Assembly (NCBI GenBank): GCA_965204695.1
Contig: OZ242007.1
Location: forward strand, 1,984,001-2,048,000
Source of the DNA: JAHEKD01 sp965204695
GTDB taxonomy: Bacteria > Pseudomonadota > Gammaproteobacteria > Arenicellales > JAHEKD01
Direction of reading: 5' to 3'
DNA length: 64,000 nucleotides
Part shown: one piece after another, positions 52,891 through 60,717 of the stretch
Numbering within the stretch: position 1 is the stretch's first letter
Layout of the letters: each line of letters opens with the position of its first letter
Made by a program: the position numbers and the translations under genes
Notes under the pieces: model-generated
The model's database searches: none
What the model was told of the DNA's origin: nothing
The model's input: the letters and a program-made list of their open reading frames with translations, nothing else

Positions 52891-54072
52891 ATGGGAACGA
52901 ATGTAGTTATTGTTGATTCTGTACGCACTGCGATCGGAAATTTTGGTGGCAGTCTGGCCTCTGTGCCAGCAGCTACGCTTGGTGCCACTGTGATCAAGGC
53001 ATTACTGGACCGAACCGGAGTCGCAGCCGATCAAGTCGGTGAAGTCATTATGGGTCAAGTCTTAACCGCTGGACAGGGACAAAATCCAGCCCGCCAAGCT
53101 TCGATTAATGCCGGTCTTCCTGATACTGTGCCTGCGATTACTATCAATAAAGTCTGCGGTAGCGGCTTGAAAGCCGTGCAAATGGCAGCACAATCCATCA
53201 TGTGTGGTGATGCAGATATTGTCATTGCTGGTGGTCAGGAGAATATGAGCGCTTCTGCTCATGTTTTACCCAATTCTCGCAACGGTTCGCGTATGGGTGA
53301 ATGGAAAATGGTCGATACCATGATTGTAGATGGTCTTTGGGACGCCTTTAATCAATATCATATGGGTACCACGGCTGAGAATATTGCCAATAAATATGGC
53401 TTTACCCGCGAGGCACAAGACGAATTTGCGGCTGGCTCCCAAAACAAAGCCGAAACGGCTCAAAATGCGAACAAATTTGACGGCCAGATTATTCCAGTGG
53501 AAATTCCTCAGCGTAGAGGTGATCCAATCGTATTTGACACTGATGAATTTCCTAAGCATGGTTCTACTGCTGAAGGCTTAGGCAAATTACGCGCGGCTTT
53601 TGCCAAAGAAGGAACTGTGACAGCCGGTAATGCATCCGGATTGAACGATGGCGCCGCGGCCCATCTAGTCATGAGTGAAGAAAAAGCCAAAGAACTCGGC
53701 TTAGAGCCTTTGGCAAAGATCACAGCTTACGCCAACGCCGGTGTAGATCCTGCGTATATGGGTACTGGGCCGATTCCAGCCTCGCAAAAATGCCTAAAAA
53801 GAGCAGGCTGGACCGTAGATGATCTGGATTTAGTCGAGGCCAACGAAGCATTTGCCGCCCAAGCCATGTCAGTTAATCAGGATATGGGCTGGGACACAGA
53901 TAAAGTTAATGTTAACGGTGGCGCGATTGCGTTGGGTCATCCAATTGGAGCGTCTGGTGCACGTGTATTAGTCACGTTACTGCACGAAATGAAAGACCGT
54001 GATGCCAAAAAAGGCCTAGCCACATTATGCATCGGCGGCGGCCAGGGTGTCGCATTGGCGGTGGAAAGATAA
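52891..54072 (+). CDS. phaA: Acetyl-CoA acetyltransferase (beta-ketothiolase)
   Basis: 393 residues. Thiolase signatures: active-site cysteine C89 in INKVCGSGLKAVQ, the GHPIGASG His region and the second cysteine in TLCIGGGQG. It condenses two acetyl-CoA to acetoacetyl-CoA for PHA synthesis. It follows phaC by 25 nt with a clear aaggagcaa site. Confidence 0.95.
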   Translation: MGTNVVIVDSVRTAIGNFGGSLASVPAATLGATVIKALLDRTGVAADQVGEVIMGQVLTAGQGQNPARQASINAGLPDTVPAITINKVCGSGLKAVQMAAQSIMCGDADIVIAGGQENMSASAHVLPNSRNGSRMGEWKMVDTMIVDGLWDAFNQYHMGTTAENIANKYGFTREAQDEFAAGSQNKAETAQNANKFDGQIIPVEIPQRRGDPIVFDTDEFPKHGSTAEGLGKLRAAFAKEGTVTAGNASGLNDGAAAHLVMSEEKAKELGLEPLAKITAYANAGVDPAYMGTGPIPASQKCLKRAGWTVDDLDLVEANEAFAAQAMSVNQDMGWDTDKVNVNGGAIALGHPIGASGARVLVTLLHEMKDRDAKKGLATLCIGGGQGVALAVER

Positions 54073-54097
54073 GGGGAACAACACATATAGGTGAGAC

Positions 54098-54556
54098 ATG
54101 AGTAACGAACCACGAGTTATAAAAAAGTACCAAAATCGCTGTCTTTATGACACGCAGGAAAGTGCTTACATCAGTATTAATGATCTTAAGCAAATGATTT
54201 ATGACGGTAAAGAATTCGTGGTTCAGGAAGCCAAGTCGAAAAAGGATATTACCCGCAGTGTGTTATTGCAGATTATTGCTGATGAAGAAAATGGTAATGA
54301 ACCCATGTTCACTCCTGATATGCTGATGAAGCTAATTCGGATGCATGGTGCGTCGATGCAAAATGTCTACGGCGATTACCTGCAGCAAAGTATGGATATT
54401 TTTGAGTCAAAGTCGAAAGAGTTTTTTGATCAAATGGGTAAAACCATGACCCACAACCCGATGACCATGTGGGCAGATTTGACTCAACAAAACCTGAAAC
54501 ATTGGCAAGATTTTCAGGACAGTTTATTTTCTTCCGGTGATAAATCCAAAAAGTAA
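54098..54556 (+). CDS. phaR: Polyhydroxyalkanoate synthesis repressor PhaR
   Basis: 152 residues. The PHB/PHA accumulation regulator DNA-binding region is at the N-terminus: RVIKKYQNRCLYDTQESAYI, then SINDLKQMIYDGKEFVVQEA and DITRSVLLQIIADEE. PhaR binds PHA and represses phasin and pha genes until polymer is present. It follows phaA by 25 nt. Its likely target here is the operator before the phasin gene at 55829-55867. Confidence 0.92.
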   Translation: MSNEPRVIKKYQNRCLYDTQESAYISINDLKQMIYDGKEFVVQEAKSKKDITRSVLLQIIADEENGNEPMFTPDMLMKLIRMHGASMQNVYGDYLQQSMDIFESKSKEFFDQMGKTMTHNPMTMWADLTQQNLKHWQDFQDSLFSSGDKSKK

Positions 54557-54585
54557 CACCGGATGAAACTTTACAAGAATAAGCA

Positions 54586-54631
54586 ACCCAGTCTGTAAAT
54601 CACATTAGATGATTATAGACTGGGTTTTTTG
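54586..54631 (+). terminator. Rho-independent terminator after phaR
   Basis: acccagtct (54586-54594) and agactgggt (54617-54625) form a perfect 9-bp stem followed by tttttt. It separates phaCAR from phaB. Confidence 0.85.
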
Positions 54632-54714
54632 TGTTTTGCCGATTGTGCAATACACCATAACAACAAAGGACGATGGTTAGGACGATTTGAACTTGTATAG
54701 AAGGAGCATTATTG

Positions 54715-55458
54715 ATGAATAGTAAAGTGGCAATTATTACAGGTGGTACTGGGGGAATTGGAACCGCCGTGTCTAAGGAATTGCATAATCAGGGGCACAC
54801 CGTAGTGGCCTGTTATTTGCCCTCCATGGAGCAGCAAGCTTATGAATGGCACAAATCCATGGTTGAACAAGGTTATGAATTGAACATTGAACCGTGTGAT
54901 GTAGCTTGTTTTGAATCTTCAGGCAAGTTAGTCGAAACTGTTAACGAGAAATACGGTCCCGTCGGTATTTTGATCAACGCTGCTGGTATTACCAGTGATA
55001 AAACCCTGAAAAAGATGCAGCCGGAACAATGGAAAAGTGTATTGAGCACTAACCTTGACAGTATATTTAATGTCACCAAACACGTGATCAGCCAAATGAC
55101 AGAAAACGGCTATGGCCGTATTGTCAGCATTTCTTCTGTAAATGGGCGCAAAGGTCAATTCGGTCAAACCAATTATTCGGCTGCTAAAGCAGGTATTTAT
55201 GGCTTCAGCAAAGCTCTCGCCCAGGAGGTCGCTCGCAAAGGGGTAACGGTCAATACCGTTTCACCGGGTTATATCAAAACCAGTATGACCGACGCTATTC
55301 CCGAGGAAATCCGAAACTCAATCGTCGACCAAATTCCAGTTGGACGCATGGGTGAACCATCCGATATCGCTAAAGCAATAGGCTTTTTATGCTCAGAAAG
55401 CGCCGCCTATATCACCGGTGCAAATCTTGATGTGAATGGTGGCATGCATATGTGTTAA
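54715..55458 (+). CDS. phaB: Acetoacetyl-CoA reductase
   Basis: About 247 residues. The ATG at 54715, 8 nt after aaggag, is chosen over an in-frame TTG at 54712. It is an SDR with TGGTGGIGTAVS, NAAGIT, catalytic S of SISSVNGRKGQFGQ and Y-x3-K in NYSAAKAGIYG. It reduces acetoacetyl-CoA to (R)-3-hydroxybutyryl-CoA, the phaC substrate. A half-site TTGTGCA near 54644-54651 recalls the phasin operator. It has its own promoter region after the phaR terminator. Confidence 0.93.
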   Translation: MNSKVAIITGGTGGIGTAVSKELHNQGHTVVACYLPSMEQQAYEWHKSMVEQGYELNIEPCDVACFESSGKLVETVNEKYGPVGILINAAGITSDKTLKKMQPEQWKSVLSTNLDSIFNVTKHVISQMTENGYGRIVSISSVNGRKGQFGQTNYSAAKAGIYGFSKALAQEVARKGVTVNTVSPGYIKTSMTDAIPEEIRNSIVDQIPVGRMGEPSDIAKAIGFLCSESAAYITGANLDVNGGMHMC

Positions 55459-55521
55459 TCACATTAAGTCGAGTTTTATTTAACACTCGATTAATAGCCA
55501 AATTTAGTAATTAACTCGGCA

Positions 55522-55776
55522 TTGTCTGACATTTTCTTAATAAGAATATCTCAAAAAATAAGATTAACGCGTCAGATGGTGCCACTAAACATACTTCATG
55601 TGATTGGTGTTGCTTTTGGGGCTGGGGGGGCAACTGGTCTTGATTTATTTTTGATCAATCTTACTGCCAAAAACGCCTGTTTCAAAGCGCATCAATCCAG
55701 ACTTGTAAAAAATTTATCTAGATTCTCTGTTGCAAACATAATACCTAGCTTATCCCAAATATTGAAACTAGGTTAA
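55522..55776 (+). pseudogene. Fragment of a small membrane protein
   Basis: An 84-codon frame with a TTG start. Residues about 20-47 (VPLNILHVIGVAFGAGGATG) resemble a membrane helix with an HVxGxxxGxGG motif found in a family of small four-helix membrane proteins (recalled, not searched), but only the first helix is recognisable and the rest is degenerate. It lies between phaB and the phasin promoter in a gap of 441 nt. Probably a remnant. Confidence 0.35.
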
Positions 55777-55819
55777 ATCAACAAAATACCAGTATCATTA
55801 AAAAAAGTTTCAAAAAGGG

Positions 55820-55867
55820 TTGAATTTTTTGTGCGGTGCACTATAATTCCAATTGTGCACAGCACAA
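55820..55867 (+). promoter_or_regulatory. Phasin promoter with a PhaR-type operator
   Basis: TTGAAT (55820-55825) and TATAAT (55842-55847) are 16 bp apart. The imperfect palindrome ttgtgcggtgcac (55829-55841) and gtgcacagcacaa (55855-55867), with 12 of 13 bases complementary, straddles the -10. A PhaR-like repressor bound there would block transcription, as known for phasin control in other PHA producers; binding here is inferred. Confidence 0.7.
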
Positions 55868-55899
55868 TGAACGAATTAACAGCCCTTTCGGAGGCAACA

Positions 55900-56271
55900 A
55901 TGCAAAACGATATGATGAATTTTTTTAACGAAGTTAGTCAAAACGCACTTAAAAGTGCTAACGAATTAGTTGAATTAAACACTCGTGTTCTTAATCAAAC
56001 GATTGAACGTCAAGTTGAATTAAGCAACGTTTTTGTTGAAGGCAGCAAAAAACAAGCTGAATTAGTTCAATCTACTAAAGATCCTAAAGAACTAATCGAA
56101 AAGCAAACTAAATTAGCTGAACAATACACAGCTATTTTCGTGGAAGCAGCTAAAGTAAACATGGCTATTGCGCAAAAAACCAGCGAAGAATACAAAGCTT
56201 GGTTTGAAAACAATGCCAAAACTGCTGAAGTAACAGCTAAAAAAGCAACTCCTAAGCGTAAAGCTGCTTAA
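55900..56271 (+). CDS. phaP: Phasin family protein
   Basis: 123 residues from ATG 55900, which is preceded by ggaggcaaca; the open frame starts 69 nt upstream. Amphipathic helices (QNDMMNFFNEVSQNALKSAN, LVELNTRVLNQTIERQVELS) coat PHA granules. The lysine- and alanine-rich tail (AEVTAKKATPKRKAA) matches many phasins and may bind DNA. Downstream of phaB and after the operator at 55829. Confidence 0.88.
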   Translation: MQNDMMNFFNEVSQNALKSANELVELNTRVLNQTIERQVELSNVFVEGSKKQAELVQSTKDPKELIEKQTKLAEQYTAIFVEAAKVNMAIAQKTSEEYKAWFENNAKTAEVTAKKATPKRKAA

Positions 56272-56335
56272 TTGCTTGAAAAGGTCTGAAGTCGACCTTA
56301 AATAAGAAAGACTCTCCTCCTCTGTGTGAATGATT

Positions 56336-56366
56336 GGCCGGCATCCTCGCCGGCCTTTCTTTTTTT
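56336..56366 (+). terminator. Rho-independent terminator after the phasin gene
   Basis: ggccggc (56336-56342) and gccggcc (56349-56355) form a perfect stem with a 6-nt loop, followed by tttcttttttt. Confidence 0.9.
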
Positions 56367-56419
56367 AAAATTAATTCTTAATTTTTCCAGTCTCAAACAT
56401 TCGACTCAATAGAAGCTTA

Positions 56420-56560
56420 TCGCAAGATTGTGATCGTCAAAATTTCTCGACGTATTGCTTCATTGCATGCTACAAACTCCCGTGATGATAAAAACGTAGT
56501 AATTTTTACCAGATTTGATGCTTCCACACCACCAGCTTTGAGCTGCAAACAGATATCTTG
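56420..56560 (-). pseudogene. RidA-family fragment
   Basis: On the minus strand, from 56560 to about 56425, codons read QDICLQLKAGGVEASNLVKI, then TTFLSSREFVACNEAIRREI, matching the RidA (YjgF) central segment with its A/G-rich turn and KxTxF motif. Upstream it runs into a stop directly after the kinase fragment; downstream frames are broken (a one- to two-base shift would continue DHNLA). It is a disrupted internal piece of a RidA gene. Confidence 0.5.
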
Positions 56561-56676
56561 TCAAACCATGTTATCCAAAGCGGATATTGGCACATCGTAT
56601 TTTTTGCGTACTGCTCAGCCAGAAAAGTTTTCCCTGCTCCTGTGCCGCCAAGTATGTAAATTCTTCGATATTTCAT
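56561..56676 (-). pseudogene. Truncated P-loop kinase-like gene fragment
   Basis: An ATG at 56676 opens KYRRIYILGGTGAGKTFLAE and QYAK, with the Walker A motif GGTGAGKT typical of small nucleotide kinases. One base missing in the A run near 56605 would continue KKYDVPISALDNMV before a stop at 56561. So the 5' part of a P-loop protein is preserved, then broken. It borders the RidA fragment without a gap. Confidence 0.5.
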
Positions 56677-56690
56677 GCACTTAATACGTA

Positions 56691-56745
56691 GTGTTTGCTC
56701 TCAAACGCCGCTGTAAGCGGTCGCTTCGAGGGTCTTGCTAGCTGC
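56691..56745 (-). other. Degenerate attC-like palindrome downstream of the CPBP gene
   Basis: On the minus strand, tcgaagcg and cgtttgag flank a gcgaccgc/gcggcgt-type hairpin, giving the paired inner boxes expected of an integron attC. The outer boxes are poor: no clear GTTRRRY is seen near the 3' end (ccactacgt in place). It sits between the CPBP stop codon and the remnant cluster. Confidence 0.3.
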
Positions 56746-56748
56746 TTA

Positions 56749-57417
56749 CTAATTGAACCAGAGATAATCTGTAAATACGTGTCCCACTATTAATGGCCAT
56801 ATGTTTTTCAATGCAATAAAAACTAAAGCCAGTATTACGCCAAATACATAGGTTGCTGCTACATTCGCAAGGCCACTCTCCCAATGAACCAGCGAAAATA
56901 TCAATGGAGATATGAACAAATAGATTACGTTTGGATGTGAATAAAACTGAGAAATTTTGTAAAGAAAGCCCCGATAATATAACTCTTCGACGATACCTGC
57001 CGTGAGAGCAAAATACCAAATGACGAGGATGCGAGATAACCCGCTCTCAGGAATGACTGAGAAATAGGAAAACACATAACCTCCATCAAAATAGTTGGAT
57101 GATAAGCCAAGAAAGAGCCTATAAATACTGTAATCCAGGGGTGCGAATACCAGACAGAATATTACTACCAGAAATAAACTGCTCCGCCCGATAATTCTTG
57201 TGCTAATTCCGATATCTGCTGCTATTAAATTTCCTTTTTTATTTGCAATATAAAATATTGCCAACGGAACCAGAGTCCAAATCAGAATTTCAAATGACCA
57301 ATAGAGCCAGGGGGTAGTGTGAATCTTTGAATTTATGTATCCGTTGAAAAGAAAAGGAATAACGCCAATAGTAAATAGAGTCCAATACAGTCGTTTATTC
57401 GAGGGCTCATCTTCCAT
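56749..57417 (-). CDS. CPBP family intramembrane metalloprotease
   Basis: 222 residues with about seven hydrophobic segments. The CPBP/CAAX protease motifs are E144-E145 and R149 (GIVEELYYRGFLY), H178 (LVHWESGLANV) and H213 (GHVFTDYLW). It is probably an Rce1/ABI-like membrane protease, often an immunity or toxin-processing protein. The gene starts just after an attC-like site (57423-57480), so it looks like an integron cassette gene. Confidence 0.8.
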   Translation of the reverse strand: MEDEPSNKRLYWTLFTIGVIPFLFNGYINSKIHTTPWLYWSFEILIWTLVPLAIFYIANKKGNLIAADIGISTRIIGRSSLFLVVIFCLVFAPLDYSIYRLFLGLSSNYFDGGYVFSYFSVIPESGLSRILVIWYFALTAGIVEELYYRGFLYKISQFYSHPNVIYLFISPLIFSLVHWESGLANVAATYVFGVILALVFIALKNIWPLIVGHVFTDYLWFN

Positions 57418-57422
57418 AGATA

Positions 57423-57480
57423 GCTAACACCTCACATCAACGGCGTGGTCAAAGGCCACGACTGTATACGCTCGTTATGT
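57423..57480 (-). other. attC-like integron recombination site
   Basis: Minus strand: cataacgagcg ... gtggcctttgaccac ... ccgttgatgtgaggtgttagc. The outer boxes TAAC/GTTA pair, the inner stem is cgtgg/ccacg, and the right arm format (ccgttgatgtgaggtgttag) has the length and spacing of classical attC arms. It lies between the cyclase stop codon and the CPBP start, the expected cassette position. Confidence 0.5.
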
Positions 57481-57519
57481 ATCATTTCCGAATATTCATC
57501 AATATTACATCTTGTTAAA

Positions 57520-58752
57520 TTACGATTTTGCTGATTGAGGATTGGAATCGACGAACCACGTCTGCATTTCACCTTTGCCTTTAACAGGTATCTTGCCACG
57601 TGACTCGCAAGGTATAACATCGTGTACCAGGGTCCAGGTCCCTTCACCAATCTGAATACGACCCGGCTCGCCAAGCGACTCCATACGCGCAGCGATATTA
57701 ACCGCATCACCCCAAAGATCAAAATGGAAACGGGAGGTCCCAACGATGCCTGCCACGGCCTCTCCCGAGTTAATACCAATGCGAACCTCCAACGGTTCGT
57801 CAACCGGCTTGGAAGCCATGTAGTCACACATCTGAATTACAACTCGCACCATTATCAGACCGTGATCGGCACGAGGAATCGGTGCGCCGGCGACAGCCAT
57901 ATATCCGTCCCCAATTGTGCGAATCTTTTCCACTCCCGCACGGTCGCAAATAGCATCAAATTCGGTAAAGATTTCATTCAGCAATTCAACGGTCTTCTCA
58001 GCGCTTAGCCGAGCGGAGAGAGGTGTAAAACCGACGATATCAGCAAACAACACGGTTACCTGGTCATAGCGTTCGGCAATTGCCTGATTTGGTTTGTGCT
58101 TGAGGCGCTCGGCCACCGCTGGCGGGAGTACATTTAGCAGCAATCTATCGGCACGAGCGCGCTCCTGTTCAAGCGCCTGTTCGGTGTCGTTAACAAGCCC
58201 CCTGAAGACTGCAGTCAGGACTAATAGTCCAATAGCCACCAGCGCCAAGTTTATGGCCATGAAGGACGAGGCGTCCATCAAGCTAATCTGTGCTGGGAAA
58301 TTTTCCGGGTTCGCAGTGAAACCAATCAATGCAACAACGGCGACCAGTGCGAATGCATGCGCAAGAAGTTGGCGATGTTTACGAAACGCGAGATAGGGAA
58401 CAAGGATGGTGAGCATAAAATACAACGGTACCCCAGATGATGCACCGAACATCCAGGTACTGAACATTATTTGGATATTGACTATCGCGAGCAGCATTAA
58501 GGCCGCGATACCAGGCCTGCCTGAACCATTTAAATGTAGTACTAATAATAGGCTGACACCGACCAGCAATGACGCCAAAGAATTAGAAATTTCGCCCGAG
58601 ATCAGATTAACCGGCACCCAAAGCAATTTCATCGAAGCAACCAGCAGAGCAGCGATATTCGTGAAACGCACATGTTTCTCTTCGGTAACTGTCATGTCAG
58701 CCGTAACCCCAAGACTGACGACACGATTCCAAAGGCTCGAAATCGACATCAT
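57520..58752 (-). CDS. Class III adenylate/guanylate cyclase with N-terminal membrane domain
   Basis: 410 residues. About five or six membrane helices occupy residues 30-185; a linker helix (EQERARADRLLLNVLPPAVA) precedes the cyclase domain with metal-binding D238 in LFADIVGFT and D282 in KIRTIGDGYMAVAG (K276 preceding), and the later WGDAVNIAARMES. These are the canonical metal, base and transition-state regions, so it is probably active and likely makes cAMP. In a cassette-like gene row with an attC-like site after it. Confidence 0.87.
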   Translation of the reverse strand: MMSISSLWNRVVSLGVTADMTVTEEKHVRFTNIAALLVASMKLLWVPVNLISGEISNSLASLLVGVSLLLVLHLNGSGRPGIAALMLLAIVNIQIMFSTWMFGASSGVPLYFMLTILVPYLAFRKHRQLLAHAFALVAVVALIGFTANPENFPAQISLMDASSFMAINLALVAIGLLVLTAVFRGLVNDTEQALEQERARADRLLLNVLPPAVAERLKHKPNQAIAERYDQVTVLFADIVGFTPLSARLSAEKTVELLNEIFTEFDAICDRAGVEKIRTIGDGYMAVAGAPIPRADHGLIMVRVVIQMCDYMASKPVDEPLEVRIGINSGEAVAGIVGTSRFHFDLWGDAVNIAARMESLGEPGRIQIGEGTWTLVHDVIPCESRGKIPVKGKGEMQTWFVDSNPQSAKS

Positions 58753-58918
58753 CGCCTCCTTAATTCACAAAAGACTCGACATGTAACCTACATACCCCAA
58801 GCGGAACCAGCCCAACCACTCTTGTCGGATGATATTCAAAAAAGGAAGGGATACATAATATTTCAAAACAGTGACTCGTTTACGCGTACGCTGCCCTGGC
58901 TTGTCAGGCGATCCAAAC

Positions 58919-59263
58919 TCAAAGTTGCCAGAGCCCATGATCATTGGACCCGAGAATATAGATTGCGAATTTCCCTTTGCCTGGAATTTCCATTGGCGGC
59001 ATGGCGATTTTTGCTCCCTCAGCCTCTATGTTCGCTACGGCTTGCTCAATGTCATCTACGAGCCAATACGGACGAACCACGGGCTCCTCAGTATCCCGCA
59101 GTGGCTCTCTTATCCCGACTATTGAACCATCGGCTAAGGCACATGTTTTCGCTCCACCGAGAAATTCATCTGGTTCGCTAAAACTGACGCAATGAGCTAT
59201 CTCATATGCTTTGCATACCGCATCAACATCGTGTGAAACAATCTCTAAATAGTGAACTTTCAT
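58919..59263 (-). CDS. VOC family protein
   Basis: 114 residues, a single glyoxalase/bleomycin resistance domain: HYLEIVSHDVDAVCKAYEIA, ADGSIVGIREPLRDTEEPVV and VDDIEQAVANIEAEGAKIAM. Short but complete for the fold's single-module version. The ATG follows an attC-like site at 59287-59338. Probably a mobile-cassette gene; substrate or ligand unknown. Confidence 0.82.
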   Translation of the reverse strand: MKVHYLEIVSHDVDAVCKAYEIAHCVSFSEPDEFLGGAKTCALADGSIVGIREPLRDTEEPVVRPYWLVDDIEQAVANIEAEGAKIAMPPMEIPGKGKFAIYILGSNDHGLWQL

Positions 59264-59286
59264 TACTACTCCTTAATGGCTTTTTC

Positions 59287-59338
59287 ATCTAACGTCAAGG
59301 GTTTGGCACCAGCGGTGCGACCTCGATTGCTGGTTAAC
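59287..59338 (-). other. attC-like integron recombination site
   Basis: Minus strand: gttaaccagcaatcgaggtc, then gcaccgctggtgccaaaccc, then ttgacgttagat. The right core GTTAGAT fits GTTRRRY exactly; TAAC at the left pairs with GTTA; inner stem gcacc/ggtgc with loop gct; TCGAGG pairs with CCTTGA imperfectly. It lies between the AbiGi stop codon and the VOC start, as in cassette arrays. Confidence 0.5.
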
Positions 59339-59420
59339 GGTTGAGACTGTGGAGTGATCTGATCTCGACTGGGAACAGGTAGCCAATTGTCCAGCACCGC
59401 CTTGTGCTCCCTCGCATTGT

Positions 59421-60170
59421 CTAAAAATCACTTTCGATCTGCTCCTTGGTGATTATTCTTGTTGTAAGGCGCTCGGTCTCTCGCAGACTATATGATTTAC
59501 CCTTTGAATTACGAATCACCTCAACAAACTCCGAGATTTCCTTCTCTGACCTTACGATAATGTATTTGATATCCGAAGGGTTAAAGGTGAGTCGAAGATC
59601 AGAAATCAGTCGGTTCATTGATGATTTCTGGGATGAAGTTTCGTAGCGATCCCCAGCAATCGTGATTGGAAAATCACCATTAGATTCTGGGACATACCTC
59701 CACTCTCGTTCATCGTAGAATCGATAGGTCTTCGACGTTTTCCCACGTCTGACTAGATCGCCTTCGTAATTCTTAAGGTATGTAGCCAACATAAAGACTG
59801 ATCGCTGAGTATCAGTCATATCTTCCCATAGGAATTTCTGCCCAGATTTTACGTGGTGGTAGATTAGATGCTCCATCGCCAGTGCATGAATCGAGCCTGT
59901 TGCCACGTACTGAACAGGGCTCAATTTCCGATCAGCTGCCCACTCTTTCGTGAGGCCGATACCGTAGGAACCGTATTTGCCAATATGATCCTTAACTTGG
60001 GACAATGGAATATCGCAAAAGCTAACCATTGGAATTGCATTCGGACGGTCGCGCGATTCGAAGCAAAGATTCTCAAGGCAATACTTTACTTTGAAGTTGT
60101 TTTGAAGAATCCCTTTCAGAGCCGCTTTTGTTCTTGTGAAATGGAATACTGAGCTGCTACTTATGGGCAT
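59421..60170 (-). CDS. AbiGi-type abortive infection protein
   Basis: 249 residues. The N-terminal part FHFTRTKAALKGILQNNFKV and NAIPMVSFCDIPLSQVKDHI, then GKYGSYGIGLTKEWAADRKL, matches the AbiGi family, annotated as the antitoxin partner of AbiGii in the lactococcal AbiG system; family assignment is by recall. The central KTYRFYDEREWRYVP segment is also typical. No AbiGii partner gene is adjacent, so it is an orphan. It lies furthest upstream in the cassette-like row. Confidence 0.75.
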   Translation of the reverse strand: MPISSSSVFHFTRTKAALKGILQNNFKVKYCLENLCFESRDRPNAIPMVSFCDIPLSQVKDHIGKYGSYGIGLTKEWAADRKLSPVQYVATGSIHALAMEHLIYHHVKSGQKFLWEDMTDTQRSVFMLATYLKNYEGDLVRRGKTSKTYRFYDEREWRYVPESNGDFPITIAGDRYETSSQKSSMNRLISDLRLTFNPSDIKYIIVRSEKEISEFVEVIRNSKGKSYSLRETERLTTRIITKEQIESDF

Positions 60171-60486
60171 AATCTTTGAGAGAACAGTAGGTTAAAGAAC
60201 TTGAAGTTCCGTAGTATGTTATAGGGAACAGAACATCAAATTGAGGTTTTCTCATATTTATCAATATATTATCTCTGTTTCGTCCATTTTTTCCCCAATA
60301 TCATCTGTATCCGCTTTGCTTTGTCTGTAACAAACTGATAATCGAGTATTGTTAATGTTCAAATCACACGAAAAGGGAACTGTTTAATTTTCTTTAATTA
60401 TAAGGGCTTAGGGAATTTTCGCCAATATCCGGTCAATAGTAGAATAGGCTAAGGACAGATAATATCAAGATATCAATAAAAGAGAA
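60171..60486. other. Gap between AbiGi and the histidine kinase remnant
   Basis: The 316 bases are AT-rich and have no gene or repeat recognised. A small stem (agaacttgaagttcc near 60197-60211) is present, but the site lacks the other attC features. Confidence 0.45.
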
Positions 60487-60661
60487 CTAAACCAAAGGCC
60501 AACTCAATATGAATCTTGCTCCACCAAGGTCACTGTTTTTGACTTCAATCGAAGCGTTATTTTTTTCACAAATACGCTTGACGATTGCCGGGCCAAGGCC
60601 TGTACCTCCCGTTTCACGATTGCGGCTGGGATCGAGGTGAGTGAAGGGTTCGAAGAACCCC
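60487..60661 (-). pseudogene. Sensor histidine kinase C-terminal fragment
   Basis: On the minus strand, from about 60661 to the stop at 60487, codons read GFFEPFTHLDPSRNRETGGT then GLGPAIVKRICEKNNASIEV and GGARFILSWPLV, the G2 and C-terminal part of a HATPase domain. The usual GLGLA is GLGPA here. No upstream kinase part exists: homology stops just before FFEPF, so a recombination breakpoint lies near 60661. Confidence 0.6.
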
Positions 60662-60717
60662 CCTTGTATTACTGGCCGGTGAGCTTTTTCATCAGTCAGT
60701 TTTTTACCGATATCGAC

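Noticed and set aside
58753..58918. A further attC-like site between the VOC and cyclase genes
   Set aside because: Short inverted repeats (caagcgg/ctcttg-like) exist, but no GTTRRRY or TAAC/GTTA pair in proper spacing was found.
60190..60230. attC-like palindrome before AbiGi (ataacatactacggaacttc region)
   Set aside because: The stem gaactt/aagttc is too short and too close to the flanking TAAC, with no central variable loop, unlike an attC site.
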